A DNA stretch of 64,000 bases from Vulcaniibacterium thermophilum (GCF_007923255.1 NZ_VOHJ01000017.1:1-64000), one strand, 5' to 3'. Positions 28,803 through 36,150 are shown, numbered from the stretch's first letter. Made by a program: numbers and translations. Notes: generated by a model not told the origin, from the sequence alone.

Positions 28803-29110
28803 CCGCCGAGCTCCTGTTCGAGCTGGATCATGCGCGAAGCGATCGCCTGCGGATCGATGCGGTAGGCGCCCGACTCGATGGCGCTGCGCACCGCGTCGAC
28901 CTTGGCCAGGTCCATCGCCGGGTTCTGCGCCAGCTCCTGCTGCAACTGGGCCAACTCGGCGGCCTCGCCGGTGAAGCGGGCGCTGTCGGCGGCGACGGGG
29001 CCTGCGACCGGCGCGCCGCCGCTGGCGGGCGCGCGGGTGCCGGCGGGCTCGGTGGCGAGCCGGGCCGGCGGGGCGACGCCTGCGCCGACGCCGTCGATCT
29101 TGTGAGCCAT
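28799..29110 (-). CDS. flgM: Anti-sigma-28 factor FlgM
   Basis: A 103-residue protein with a disordered Ala/Pro/Gly-rich N-terminal half and the conserved C-terminal sigma-binding region VDAVRSAIESGAYRIDPQAI followed by ASRMIQLEQEL. FlgM holds FliA inactive until it is exported through the finished hook-basal body. It has its own sigma-28 promoter 91 bases upstream, giving the known autoregulatory loop, and overlaps flgN by four bases. Confidence 0.94.
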   Translation of the reverse strand: MAHKIDGVGAGVAPPARLATEPAGTRAPASGGAPVAGPVAADSARFTGEAAELAQLQQELAQNPAMDLAKVDAVRSAIESGAYRIDPQAIASRMIQLEQELGG

Positions 29111-29200
29111 GACAGGGTGCTCCTGTGAAGGGTTCGGTCCGGATAGCGGCCTGCGGTGCGGGAACTTGAGCGCCCCTGCCTCCGTCTGCCTTGACGCCCG

Positions 29201-29228
29201 TTATCGGCGTCCCCGTTGACGAACTTTA
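29201..29228 (-). promoter_or_regulatory. Sigma-28 (FliA) promoter of flgM-flgN-kinase
   Basis: On the minus strand: TAAAGTTC, 12 bases, GCCGATAA. The -35 matches 7 of 8 and the -10 matches 8 of 8 positions of the flagellar sigma-28 consensus, with spacing one base above the norm. It lies between flgA and flgM, giving flgM a late promoter independent of flgA. The leader is about 85 bases. Confidence 0.88.
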
Positions 29229-29249
29229 ACGCGCGAAGGCGGATGGCCT

Positions 29250-29933
29250 TCAGCGCGCGGTCACTTCCGCCTCCCCTGCCCCCCGCGCGCGCGCCTGGAC
29301 GATGCGGCGGGTGGCGAGATTCTCGACGTTGACCCGGTCGCCGGGCGCCGCGTCGCCGAGCGCGCGGCCTTCGGCGCGGACCTCGATGCCGCCGGCGCGC
29401 GCGATCAGCGCCACGGCGTCGCCGCGGCGGATCACCGGCGCGGCGGCGAGGTCGCGCGCGGTCAGCACGGTGCCCGGCACCAGCAGGCGCCGCGCAAGCT
29501 GGCCGACCGCCTGCGCCGGATCGCTCAGCCCCGGGCTGGCGAGGCCGGCGACTTCGCGCGTTTCGACCGCCAGCGCCTCGGCCGGCACCGGCGCGCCGGG
29601 CGCGACCGGCTGGCGCACCACCAGCACCGGCACGCTGCGCCGCACCCGCACCGGCACGTAGAGCCGCCAGGCGGGCGCGGCGCAGCGCACCTCGACCGTG
29701 CCCGGACGCGCCGGCGCCGCCTGCAGCGCCTGCGGACAGGCGGGCAGGCGCAGACGGTCGTCGACGAGGGCTTCGACCGTCGTGCCGGGGGCGCCGGCGT
29801 CGGGCACGGCCGCCACCACGGCGGCGCGGATGGCCGCCACCGGGTGATGGCCCGCGCCCTGCTGGGCGCCGACGTCCAGCGGCGTCGTCGGCGCGAGGAG
29901 CGCAAGCAGCAGCAGAGCGAGGACGCGGGCCAT
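29250..29933 (-). CDS. flgA: Flagellar basal body P-ring formation protein FlgA
   Basis: A 227-residue periplasmic protein with a signal peptide (ARVLALLLLALLAPTTPLDVGA) and the C-terminal SAF domain: PVAPGAPVPAEALAVET, then VLTARDLAAAPVIRRGDAV and GDRVNVENLATRRIVQARA. FlgA chaperones FlgI during P-ring assembly. The only plausible start is the ATG at 29933, since the signal peptide begins there. A sigma-54 promoter match lies so close that the message would have almost no leader. It is divergent from cheV across a repeat-filled 400-base gap. Confidence 0.92.
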   Translation of the reverse strand: MARVLALLLLALLAPTTPLDVGAQQGAGHHPVAAIRAAVVAAVPDAGAPGTTVEALVDDRLRLPACPQALQAAPARPGTVEVRCAAPAWRLYVPVRVRRSVPVLVVRQPVAPGAPVPAEALAVETREVAGLASPGLSDPAQAVGQLARRLLVPGTVLTARDLAAAPVIRRGDAVALIARAGGIEVRAEGRALGDAAPGDRVNVENLATRRIVQARARGAGEAEVTAR

Positions 29934-29944
29934 GCGGGCGGGTC

Positions 29945-29961
29945 TGCAAGGGGTGTGCCGG
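29945..29961 (-). promoter_or_regulatory. Sigma-54 promoter of flgA
   Basis: On the minus strand the sequence reads CGGCACACCCCTTGCAG, with GG (-24) and GC (-12) exactly ten bases apart, as in the RpoN consensus TGGCACG-N4-TTGCW. The predicted transcription start falls within one or two bases of the flgA ATG. A heptamer array ends 11 bases upstream. Confidence 0.75.
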
Positions 29962-29971
29962 GTTGGGGGGC

Positions 29972-30091
29972 GGGAATCGGGAATCGGGAATCGGGAATCG
30001 GGAATCGGGAATCGGGAATCGGGAATCGGGAATGGGGAATGGGGAATGGGGAATGGGGAACGGGAAGCGGGAGGTGGAACGGGGAGCGGGG
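29972..30091. repeat. Heptamer array upstream of flgA (GGGAATC)n
   Basis: Eight perfect GGGAATC units (29972-30027), four GGGAATG units, then degenerate GGGAACG/GGGAGCG-like units. The G-rich strand is the plus strand, so the C-rich strand is sense for flgA. Triplets of G with four-base spacers fit the G-quadruplex pattern. A chance reading frame through it (GNRESGI repeats) is not a gene. Confidence 0.92.
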
Positions 30092-30123
30092 CGGGGTGAG
30101 GGAAAAGCTCACCGGCTTTCACT

Positions 30124-30151
30124 CCCTCTCCCCCACCCGTGGGGGAGAGGG
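30124..30151. repeat. Perfect palindromic repeat between flgA and cheV
   Basis: CCCTCTCCCCCAC and GTGGGGGAGAGGG form a 13-base perfect inverted repeat with a two-base centre, followed by GTGGGGTGAGG. The same element recurs at 31.3-31.7 kb and 60.7-61.1 kb. Here it sits midway between two heptamer arrays that point outwards to flgA and cheV. Confidence 0.85.
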
Positions 30152-30225
30152 TGGGGTGAGGGGGGAACGAAGCGACGCATCGCCACACGCGCGCATCGCC
30201 CGGTAGCCCGGGGCATCCTTCCCCG

Positions 30226-30301
30226 CCTCCCGCCTCCCGCCTCCCGACTCCCGACTCCCGACTCCCGATTCCCGATTCCCGATTCCCGACTCCCGATCCC
30301 C
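30226..30301. repeat. Heptamer array upstream of cheV (CTCCCGA/TTCCCGA)n
   Basis: About eleven seven-base units, shifting from CCTCCCG through CTCCCGA to TTCCCGA. The C-rich strand is the plus strand, which is the sense strand for cheV. The array ends three bases before the -35 of the sigma-28 promoter. Confidence 0.9.
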
Positions 30302-30303
30302 GC

Positions 30304-30330
30304 TCAAGACTCCCGGCGCGCGGCCGATCA
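30304..30330 (+). promoter_or_regulatory. Sigma-28 (FliA) promoter of cheV
   Basis: TCAAGACT, 11 bases, GCCGATCA: 5 of 8 and 7 of 8 positions of the sigma-28 consensus with exact spacing. The expected transcription start is at about 30337, directly before the ATG at 30338, so the message would be leaderless or nearly so. Confidence 0.65.
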
Positions 30331-30337
30331 CGCCGTC

Positions 30338-31267
30338 ATGCCGCTCGATCTTCTCGAACGTATCGACCAGCGCACGCGTCTGGCCGGCCACAACCGGCTC
30401 GCGCTGCTGCTGTTCCGTCTGGGCGGACGCCAGCTTTTTGGCGTCAACGTGTTCAAGGTGCAGGAAGTGCTGCGCAAGCCGCGGCTGTTCCCGATGCCGC
30501 ACAGTCCGGCGCAGGTGCTCGGCGCCGCCGATCTGCGCGGCCGCAGCGTGCCGGTGATCGACCTGGCGCAGGCGGTCGGCTTTCCCGAGCCCGATCCGAA
30601 CCCCGACTACCTGATCGTCACCGAGTTCAACCGCAGCGTGCAGGGGTTCCTGGTCAGCGCGGTGGACCGCATCGTCGACATCGACGTGGTCAACGTGCAG
30701 CCGCCGCCGGGGCACGAGGGCGAGTCCAGCCACCTCACCGCGGTCACCCGCCATCACGGCGAGCTGATCCAGATCGTCGACGTGGAGCGCGTGCTGGCCG
30801 AGGTGGCCGGACCCGCGGGGCCGCCGGCGCTGGCGCTGGAGCTGCCGGCGGTGGCGCCCGGCTGCCGCGGCCGGGTGCTGGTGGTGGACGACTCGCGGGT
30901 GGCGCGCGGGCAAATCCAGCGCGTGCTGGAGCAGCTCGGGCTGGAGGCGGTGCTGCTGGCCGATGGCCGGCAGGCGCTGGAGCATCTGCAGTCGCTCGCG
31001 GCGCAGGGCGAGGACGTCTGCGCGCGCTATCGGATGGTGATCTCCGACATCGAGATGCCGGCGATGGACGGCTACTCGCTGACGACGGAAATCCGGCGCG
31101 ACCCGCGCCTGGCGGGCCTGTACGTGCTGCTGCACACCTCGCTGTCGGGCATCTTCAACAACGCGATGGTCGAGCGCGTGGGCGCCAACTGCTTCGTCGC
31201 CAAGTACAGCCCGGACGAGCTGGCCCAGCGGGTGATGGCGCGATTGGAGGCGTTGGGGGTGCAGTAG
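30338..31267 (+). CDS. cheV: Chemotaxis coupling protein CheV
   Basis: A 309-residue CheW-REC fusion. The N-terminus IDQRTRLAGHNRLALLLFRL and QLFGVNVFKVQEVLRKP are the CheV signature. The CheW-like domain runs to about 160. The receiver domain from about 178 has VVDDSR at the acidic pocket, the phosphoacceptor Asp237 in VISDIEMPAMDGYS, and the conserved lysine in FVAKYSPDELA. CheV couples chemoreceptors to CheA and adapts through phosphorylation. No ribosome site precedes the ATG, which agrees with a leaderless message from the sigma-28 promoter. Confidence 0.94.
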   Translation: MPLDLLERIDQRTRLAGHNRLALLLFRLGGRQLFGVNVFKVQEVLRKPRLFPMPHSPAQVLGAADLRGRSVPVIDLAQAVGFPEPDPNPDYLIVTEFNRSVQGFLVSAVDRIVDIDVVNVQPPPGHEGESSHLTAVTRHHGELIQIVDVERVLAEVAGPAGPPALALELPAVAPGCRGRVLVVDDSRVARGQIQRVLEQLGLEAVLLADGRQALEHLQSLAAQGEDVCARYRMVISDIEMPAMDGYSLTTEIRRDPRLAGLYVLLHTSLSGIFNNAMVERVGANCFVAKYSPDELAQRVMARLEALGVQ

Positions 31268-31272
31268 CTCGG

Positions 31273-31293
31273 GGGAATCGGGAATCGGGAATC
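31273..31293. repeat. Three GGGAATC units after cheV
   Basis: Three perfect GGGAATC heptamers directly after the cheV stop, in the opposite sense to those before flgB. They show that the heptamer also occurs away from promoters. Confidence 0.85.
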
Positions 31294-31340
31294 GGCAAAG
31301 GATGCCCGGTTACCGGGCGGTGCGCGCGCGTAGCGGCGCG

Positions 31341-31667
31341 TCGCTTCGTTGCCCCCTCACCCCAACCCTCTCCCCCGCGAGCGGGGGAGAGGGAGCGAAA
31401 GGCGGACTCGCCCTGCTGCCGCGCTCCAGGACGGGCTGAGTTCTCGACGGGCAGGCCGTCGGAGCCGCGTCGCTTCGTTGCCCCCTCACCCCAACCCTCT
31501 CCCCCGCGAGCGGGGGAGAGGGAGCGAAAGGCGGACTCGCCTGCTGCCGCGCTCCAGGACCGGACTGAGTTCTCGACGGGCAGGCCGTCGGAGCCGCGTC
31601 GCTTCGTTGGCCCCCTCACCCCAACCCTCTCCCCCGCGAGCGGGGGAGAGGGAGCGAAAGGCCGGCT
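31341..31667. repeat. 129-base tandem repeat with palindromic core, about 2.5 copies
   Basis: Units begin TCGCTTCGTTGCCCCCTCAC at 31341, 31470 and 31599 (period 129; the third copy is partial). Each holds a perfect 13-base inverted repeat, CCCTCTCCCCCGC, GA, GCGGGGGAGAGGG. The rest of the unit (CGGGCTGAGTTCTCGACGGG and neighbours) is nearly identical between copies. There is no open frame with a ribosome site. Confidence 0.92.
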
Positions 31668-31672
31668 CCCGC

Positions 31673-31757
31673 GTTCCCCCGCTCCCCGCTCCCCGTTCCC
31701 CGCTCCCCGTTCCCCGCTCCCCGTTCCCCGTTCCCCGTTCCCCGTTCCCCGCTCCCC
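31673..31757. repeat. Heptamer array upstream of flgB (CCCCGCT/CCCCGTT)n
   Basis: About twelve seven-base units alternating CCCCGCT and CCCCGTT, with the C-rich strand sense for flgB. The array ends 26 bases before the sigma-54 promoter match; the gap between is also C-rich (CCCTCCCCCGCCCCCACCCC). Confidence 0.9.
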
Positions 31758-31782
31758 TCCCCCGCCCCCACCCCCACCCCTC

Positions 31783-31799
31783 AGGCACGCATCTTGCCT
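31783..31799 (+). promoter_or_regulatory. Sigma-54 promoter of the flgBCDEF operon
   Basis: AGGCACGCATCTTGCCT: GG at 31784-31785 and GC at 31796-31797, ten bases apart, with GGCACG and TTGC as in the RpoN consensus. The predicted start at about 31809 leaves a leader of about 25 bases to flgB. Confidence 0.85.
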
Positions 31800-31833
31800 C
31801 CCGCTCCGCAGGCATCCCGCCTCCGGAGCTCCC

Positions 31834-32184
31834 ATGAGCGACGCCACCGACCTGTTCGGCCTGCACGCCGCGGCGCTGCCGCTGCGCGAGCAACGGCTGA
31901 AGCTGCTGGCCGCGAACCTCGCCAACGCCGACACGCCGCACTACAAGGCGGTCGACATCGACTTCGCCACCGCACTGCGCCGCGCCGCCGCCGGCGGGGC
32001 CGAGGCCGCCCTGCCCGCGCCCGTGGTCTGGCGCGTGCCGACCCAGCCCAGCCTGGACGGCAACACCGTCGAAACCGACGTCGAGCAGGCCGCGTTCGGC
32101 CGCGCGGCGCTCGAGTACCGGGTCTCGCTGAGCCTGCTGGAAGGCCGCATCCGCAGTCTGCTGACCGCCATCACCGGGCAATAA
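31834..32184 (+). CDS. flgB: Flagellar basal body rod protein FlgB
   Basis: A 116-residue proximal rod protein. LKLLAANLANADTPHYKAVD is the FlgB form of the rod/hook N-terminal motif (usually NIANxxTPgyka). The C-terminal helix ALEYRVSLSLLEGRIRSLLTAI is typical. It is the first gene after the sigma-54 promoter and ends 3 bases before flgC. GGAGCTCCC before the ATG includes a usable ribosome site. Confidence 0.94.
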   Translation: MSDATDLFGLHAAALPLREQRLKLLAANLANADTPHYKAVDIDFATALRRAAAGGAEAALPAPVVWRVPTQPSLDGNTVETDVEQAAFGRAALEYRVSLSLLEGRIRSLLTAITGQ

Positions 32185-32187
32185 GCC

Positions 32188-32595
32188 ATGGCCAATCTCC
32201 CGATCTTCGACATCGCCGGCTCGGCGCTGTTCGCGCAGTCCACGCGCATCAACTCGCTCGCCAGCAACCTCGCCAACGCGCAGAACGTCAGCGGCGATCC
32301 GAATGCGGTCTACCGGCCGATCGAGCCGGTGTTCGCCGCGCAGCCGGTCGCGGGCAACCCGACCCTGCAGGGCGTGCGCGTGCTGGACGTGGTGCAGTCG
32401 CAGGCCGCGCCGGTCAAGCGCTACGAGCCCGGTCATCCGCAGGCCGACGCGCAGGGCTACGTGTACGCGCCGGACATCGACCCGGTCGCGCAGATGGTCA
32501 ACCTGATCTCCGCCTCGCGCAGCTACCAGGCCAGCGTCGAGGTGCTCAACACCGCCAAGGATCTCGCCCTGGCGACCATCAACATCAACCGCTGA
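32188..32595 (+). CDS. flgC: Flagellar basal body rod protein FlgC
   Basis: A 135-residue proximal rod protein with the N-terminal motif INSLASNLANAQNVSGDPNA and the C-terminal YQASVEVLNTAKDLALATI that pack into the rod coiled coil. Length and order are standard. FlgC, with FlgB and FlgF, builds the part of the rod attached to the MS-ring through FliE. Confidence 0.95.
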   Translation: MANLPIFDIAGSALFAQSTRINSLASNLANAQNVSGDPNAVYRPIEPVFAAQPVAGNPTLQGVRVLDVVQSQAAPVKRYEPGHPQADAQGYVYAPDIDPVAQMVNLISASRSYQASVEVLNTAKDLALATININR

Positions 32596-32606
32596 GGCCA
32601 CGCCGG

Positions 32607-33278
32607 ATGAGCGTCAACGCCACCTCGCTGTTCGGTTCGGCCGCCACGACGGGCACCGACAACCGCAAGAACAAGGACCTCGGACAGGCGGACTTCCTGC
32701 GCCTGATGACCGAGCAGCTCAAGAACCAGGATCCGCTGAAGCCGCTGGCGAGCAACGAGTTCCTCGGCCAGCTCGCGCAGTTCTCCACCGTGCAGGGCAT
32801 CCAGTCGCTCAACGGCGCGTTCTCGGCGCTGGCGGCGGCGGTCGAGGGCGACCAGGCGCTGAAGGCGGCCGCGCTGGTGGGCCAGCAGGTGCAGGTGGAG
32901 AGCGACCGCTTCCAGCTCGGCGCGGAGGGCGGGCTCGCCGCCGCGATCGACGTGCCCGGCGCCGGCAAGGTGACCGTCGAGATCCTCGACGCCTCCGGCG
33001 CCGTGGTCCATCGCAGCGAAACGCTGGCCAACGGCGCCGGCACGCTGGACATCGAATGGGACGGCACGCTGGCCGACGGCAGCCGCGCGCCGGCCGGCGA
33101 ATACCGCATCGCCGCGCGCGTGTCCGCGGGCGCCAGCACCGTCGCCCTCGCGCCGCTGCTGGAAGCGCGCGTGGACAGCGTCTCGCTCTCGCCCAGCGGC
33201 CTTCAACTCAATCTCGCGGGAGTCGGCGCGGTGCCGCTCTCCGCGGTCCATCGCATCGGCGCAAGCCCCCGCACCTGA
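32607..33278 (+). CDS. flgD: Flagellar hook assembly scaffolding protein FlgD
   Basis: A 223-residue hook cap protein. The conserved N-terminal part reads DFLRLMTEQLKNQDPLKPL and NEFLGQLAQFSTVQGIQSLN. The C-terminal half has the tandem FlgD Ig/tudor-like domains with VTVEILDASGAVV and DGSRAPAGEYRI. It caps the growing hook and is removed when the hook is complete. Confidence 0.95.
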   Translation: MSVNATSLFGSAATTGTDNRKNKDLGQADFLRLMTEQLKNQDPLKPLASNEFLGQLAQFSTVQGIQSLNGAFSALAAAVEGDQALKAAALVGQQVQVESDRFQLGAEGGLAAAIDVPGAGKVTVEILDASGAVVHRSETLANGAGTLDIEWDGTLADGSRAPAGEYRIAARVSAGASTVALAPLLEARVDSVSLSPSGLQLNLAGVGAVPLSAVHRIGASPRT

Positions 33279-33290
33279 CCGGAGTACGCC

Positions 33291-34508
33291 ATGAGCTTCC
33301 GTACCGCACTGAGCGGCCTGAACGCCGCCTCCACCGACCTCAACGTCGTCTCGCACAACATCGCCAACGTCAACACCGCCGGCTTCAAGAAGTCGCGCGC
33401 CGAGTTCGCCGACGTGTTCTCGGTGTCGCCCTATGGCCTTGCGCGCGTGCAGGTCGGCTCGGGCGCCAAGGTCGCCACCGTCGCGCAGCAGTTCGCGCAG
33501 GGCAACATCGACTTCACCGACAACAACCTGGACGTGGCGATCTCCGGCCAGGGGTTCTTCACCCTGTCCGACGCCGGTTCGCTGGTCTACTCGCGCGCCG
33601 GCAACTTCTCGCGCGACCGCGACGGCTACGTGGTGAACCCGGCCGGCCAGCGCCTGCAGGTATTCCCGCCCGGTCCGAACGGCACGTTCGACACCGGCCG
33701 CCTCGCCGATCTGCAGCTTTCCGCCGGCGAGAACCCGCCGGTCGCCACCACCACGATGGAAATCGCCACCACGCTGCCGGCCGGCGCCAACGCGCCCGCC
33801 ACCTCGCCGTTCGACGCCAACGATCCGACCTCGTACAACCACACCACCTCGATGACGGTGTACGACTCGCTGGGCGTCGCGCACGTCGCCTCGCTGTATT
33901 ACGTCAAGACCGCCAATCCGAACGAATGGCAGGTCTACACGCAGATCGACGGCAATGCGGTGGGCGGCGCGCAGACGCTGCAGTACTCCGACAGCGGCGC
34001 GCTCACCTCGCCGGCCACCGGGCAGTTCACGCTGCCGGCGTGGGATCCGGGCAACGGCGCCGCGCCGCTCAACATCACCGCCGACGTCGGCGATTCGACC
34101 CAGTACGGCGAGCGCTTCGTCGTCAGCGGCCTGAGCCAGAACGGCAACACCACCGGCCGCCTGACCGGCATCGAGATCAGCGCCGAAGGCGTGGTGTTCG
34201 CGCGCTACACCAACGGCCAGTCCACGCCGTTGGGCCAGCTCGCGCTGAGCAACTTCTCCAACCCGCAGGGACTGCAGAAGCTGGGCGACAACGCCTGGGG
34301 CGAGACGTTCGAGTCGGGCCAGCCGATCCGCGGGCAGGCCGGCACCTCGGCGTTCGGCCTGGTGCAGTCGGGCGCGCTGGAAGCTTCGAACGTCGATCTG
34401 ACCGAGCAGCTGGTGAACATGATCACCGCGCAGCGCAACTTCCAGGCGAACGCGCAGATGATCACCACCCAGGACCAGGTCACCCAGACCGTCATCAACA
34501 TCCGCTGA
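33291..34508 (+). CDS. flgE: Flagellar hook protein FlgE
   Basis: A 405-residue hook protein. SFRTALSGLNAASTDLNVVS and NIANVNTAGFKKSRAEFADV are the N-terminal motif, and NVDLTEQLVNMITAQRNFQA with TQDQVTQTVINIR the C-terminal one. The central part (about 85-330) is the outer hook domain, of ordinary length. GGAGTACGCC precedes the ATG. Confidence 0.96.
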   Translation: MSFRTALSGLNAASTDLNVVSHNIANVNTAGFKKSRAEFADVFSVSPYGLARVQVGSGAKVATVAQQFAQGNIDFTDNNLDVAISGQGFFTLSDAGSLVYSRAGNFSRDRDGYVVNPAGQRLQVFPPGPNGTFDTGRLADLQLSAGENPPVATTTMEIATTLPAGANAPATSPFDANDPTSYNHTTSMTVYDSLGVAHVASLYYVKTANPNEWQVYTQIDGNAVGGAQTLQYSDSGALTSPATGQFTLPAWDPGNGAAPLNITADVGDSTQYGERFVVSGLSQNGNTTGRLTGIEISAEGVVFARYTNGQSTPLGQLALSNFSNPQGLQKLGDNAWGETFESGQPIRGQAGTSAFGLVQSGALEASNVDLTEQLVNMITAQRNFQANAQMITTQDQVTQTVINIR

Positions 34509-34564
34509 CCGCCGCCGCGCCGCCGCGCGCGGCGTGAGCGGCTTCGGCGGCGCCGGAGGTCCGC

Positions 34565-35302
34565 ATGGACAAAGCGCTCTACACCGTCATGACCGGCGCC
34601 AGCGCCACGCTGCGCGCGCAGGGCACGGTCGCCCACAACCTGGCCAACGCCAGCACGGTCGGCTTCAAGGCCGGCTTCGTCGCCACCGACACCTTCAAGG
34701 TGCCCGGCACCGGGCTGCCCACGCGCATCGACGCGGTGCCGCGCGCGGACGGCTTCGACGCCGCGCCGGGCTCGATCCTCAACACCGGCGGCGCGCTCGA
34801 CGTCGCCCTGCACGACGGCGTGTGGATGGCGGTGCAGGCGCCCGACGGCAGCGAGGCCTACACCCGCGCCGGCGAGCTGCGCATCTCCGCCGAAGGCATG
34901 CTGACCACCGCCTCCGGCGCGCTGGTGCTGGGCGACGGCGGGCCGATCTCGCTGCCGCCGTACGAGCAGGTGCAGATCGGCGGCGACGGCACGCTGTCGA
35001 TCCAGCCGCTGGGCCAGGGGCCGCAGACGCTGGCGATCGTCGGCCGGCTGAAGCTGGTGCAGGTCGAATCGCCGGCGCAACTGAGCCGCGGCGAGGACGG
35101 CCTGATGCGCGCCAACGCCGAGCTGCCGCCCGCCACCGGCACCGCGCTCACCGCCGGCGCGTTGGAGAACAGCAACGTCGATCCGGCCGGCGCGCTGGTG
35201 CAGATGATCGAGCTGTCGCGCCAGTTCGAGCTGCAGGTGAAGGTGATGAAGGACGTCGAGGACAACGCCCGCTCCGCCAACAGCCTGCTGCGCCTGGCCT
35301 GA
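34565..35302 (+). CDS. flgF: Flagellar basal body rod protein FlgF
   Basis: A 245-residue rod protein. MDKALYTVMTGASATLRAQG with AHNLANASTVGFKAGFVATD is the FlgF-specific N-terminus. The C-terminus (NSNVDPAGALVQMIELSRQF, ending NSLLRLA) is standard. It is the last gene before an internal sigma-54 promoter that precedes flgG. Confidence 0.95.
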   Translation: MDKALYTVMTGASATLRAQGTVAHNLANASTVGFKAGFVATDTFKVPGTGLPTRIDAVPRADGFDAAPGSILNTGGALDVALHDGVWMAVQAPDGSEAYTRAGELRISAEGMLTTASGALVLGDGGPISLPPYEQVQIGGDGTLSIQPLGQGPQTLAIVGRLKLVQVESPAQLSRGEDGLMRANAELPPATGTALTAGALENSNVDPAGALVQMIELSRQFELQVKVMKDVEDNARSANSLLRLA

Positions 35303-35310
35303 GGCCGCGC

Positions 35311-35326
35311 TGGCACGCCGCTTGCA
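35311..35326 (+). promoter_or_regulatory. Internal sigma-54 promoter of flgGHIJKL
   Basis: TGGCACGCCGCTTGCA is a full match to the RpoN consensus TGGCACG-N4-TTGCA, with GG at 35312-35313 and GC at 35324-35325. It lies in the 57-base gap between flgF and flgG. The predicted start is at about 35337, leaving a short leader to flgG. No heptamer array is present here. Confidence 0.9.
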
Positions 35327-35359
35327 GCGTGAGTTCCACGTAGACCGGAGTTCCCTTCC

Positions 35360-36145
35360 ATGATCAAGGCCCTGTGGATCGCCAAGACCGGCCTGGATGC
35401 GCAGCAGACGCGCATGTCGGTCACCGCCAACAACCTGGCCAACGTCAACACCACCGGGTTCAAGCGCAGCCGCGCCAGCTTCGAGGACCTGCTGTACCAG
35501 CACGAGCGCGCTCCCGGCGGCGCCACCTCGCAGCAGACGCAGTTGCCGTCGGGCGTGTCGGTCGGCACCGGCGTGCGCGTGGTCGCCACCGAGAAGACCT
35601 TCCAGCAGGGCAACCTGCTGCAGACCGGCAACGCGCTCGACGTGGCGATCAACGGCCGCGGCTTCTTCGAGGTGCAGTTGCCGGACGGCACGCCCGCCTA
35701 CACCCGCGACGGCAGCTTCCAGATCAACGCGCAGGGCGAGCTGGTCACCAACGCCGGCTACCGCGTGCAGCCGGGCATCCAGATTCCGGAAGGCGCGCAG
35801 AGCGTCTCGATCGGCAGCGACGGCACCATCAGCGTGCAGGTCGCAGGCCAGGCCGCGCCGGTGCAGATCGGCTCGCTGACGCTGGCCGACTTCGTCAATC
35901 CGGCCGGCCTGCAGGCCAAGGGCGAGAACCTGTTCCTCGAAACCGGCGCCAGCGGCCCGGCGCAGACCGGAACGCCGGGGCTGTCGGGCCTGGGCACGCT
36001 CGCGCAGGGCTCGCTGGAGAGCTCCAACGTCAATGTGGTCGAGGAGCTGGTGAACATGATCGAGACCCAGCGCGCCTACGAGATGAACGCCAAGGCGATC
36101 TCGACCACCGATCAGATGCTCGCCTTCCTCAACAACAACGTGTGA
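35360..36145 (+). CDS. flgG: Flagellar distal rod protein FlgG
   Basis: A 261-residue distal rod protein. [20 protein letters not shown] and [20 protein letters not shown] are the FlgG N-terminus. [20 protein letters not shown] with [13 protein letters not shown] is the C-terminus. Length matches enteric FlgG. It is the first gene after the internal sigma-54 promoter. Confidence 0.96.
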   Translation: MIKALWIAKTGLDAQQTRMSVTANNLANVNTTGFKRSRASFEDLLYQHERAPGGATSQQTQLPSGVSVGTGVRVVATEKTFQQGNLLQTGNALDVAINGRGFFEVQLPDGTPAYTRDGSFQINAQGELVTNAGYRVQPGIQIPEGAQSVSIGSDGTISVQVAGQAAPVQIGSLTLADFVNPAGLQAKGENLFLETGASGPAQTGTPGLSGLGTLAQGSLESSNVNVVEELVNMIETQRAYEMNAKAISTTDQMLAFLNNNV

Positions 36146-36150
36146 CCGTC

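Noticed and set aside
29963-30206. Frames reading GNRESGI repeats
   Set aside because: Translation of the heptamer array. No ribosome site, no conserved domain, and all frames are open because of the repeat.
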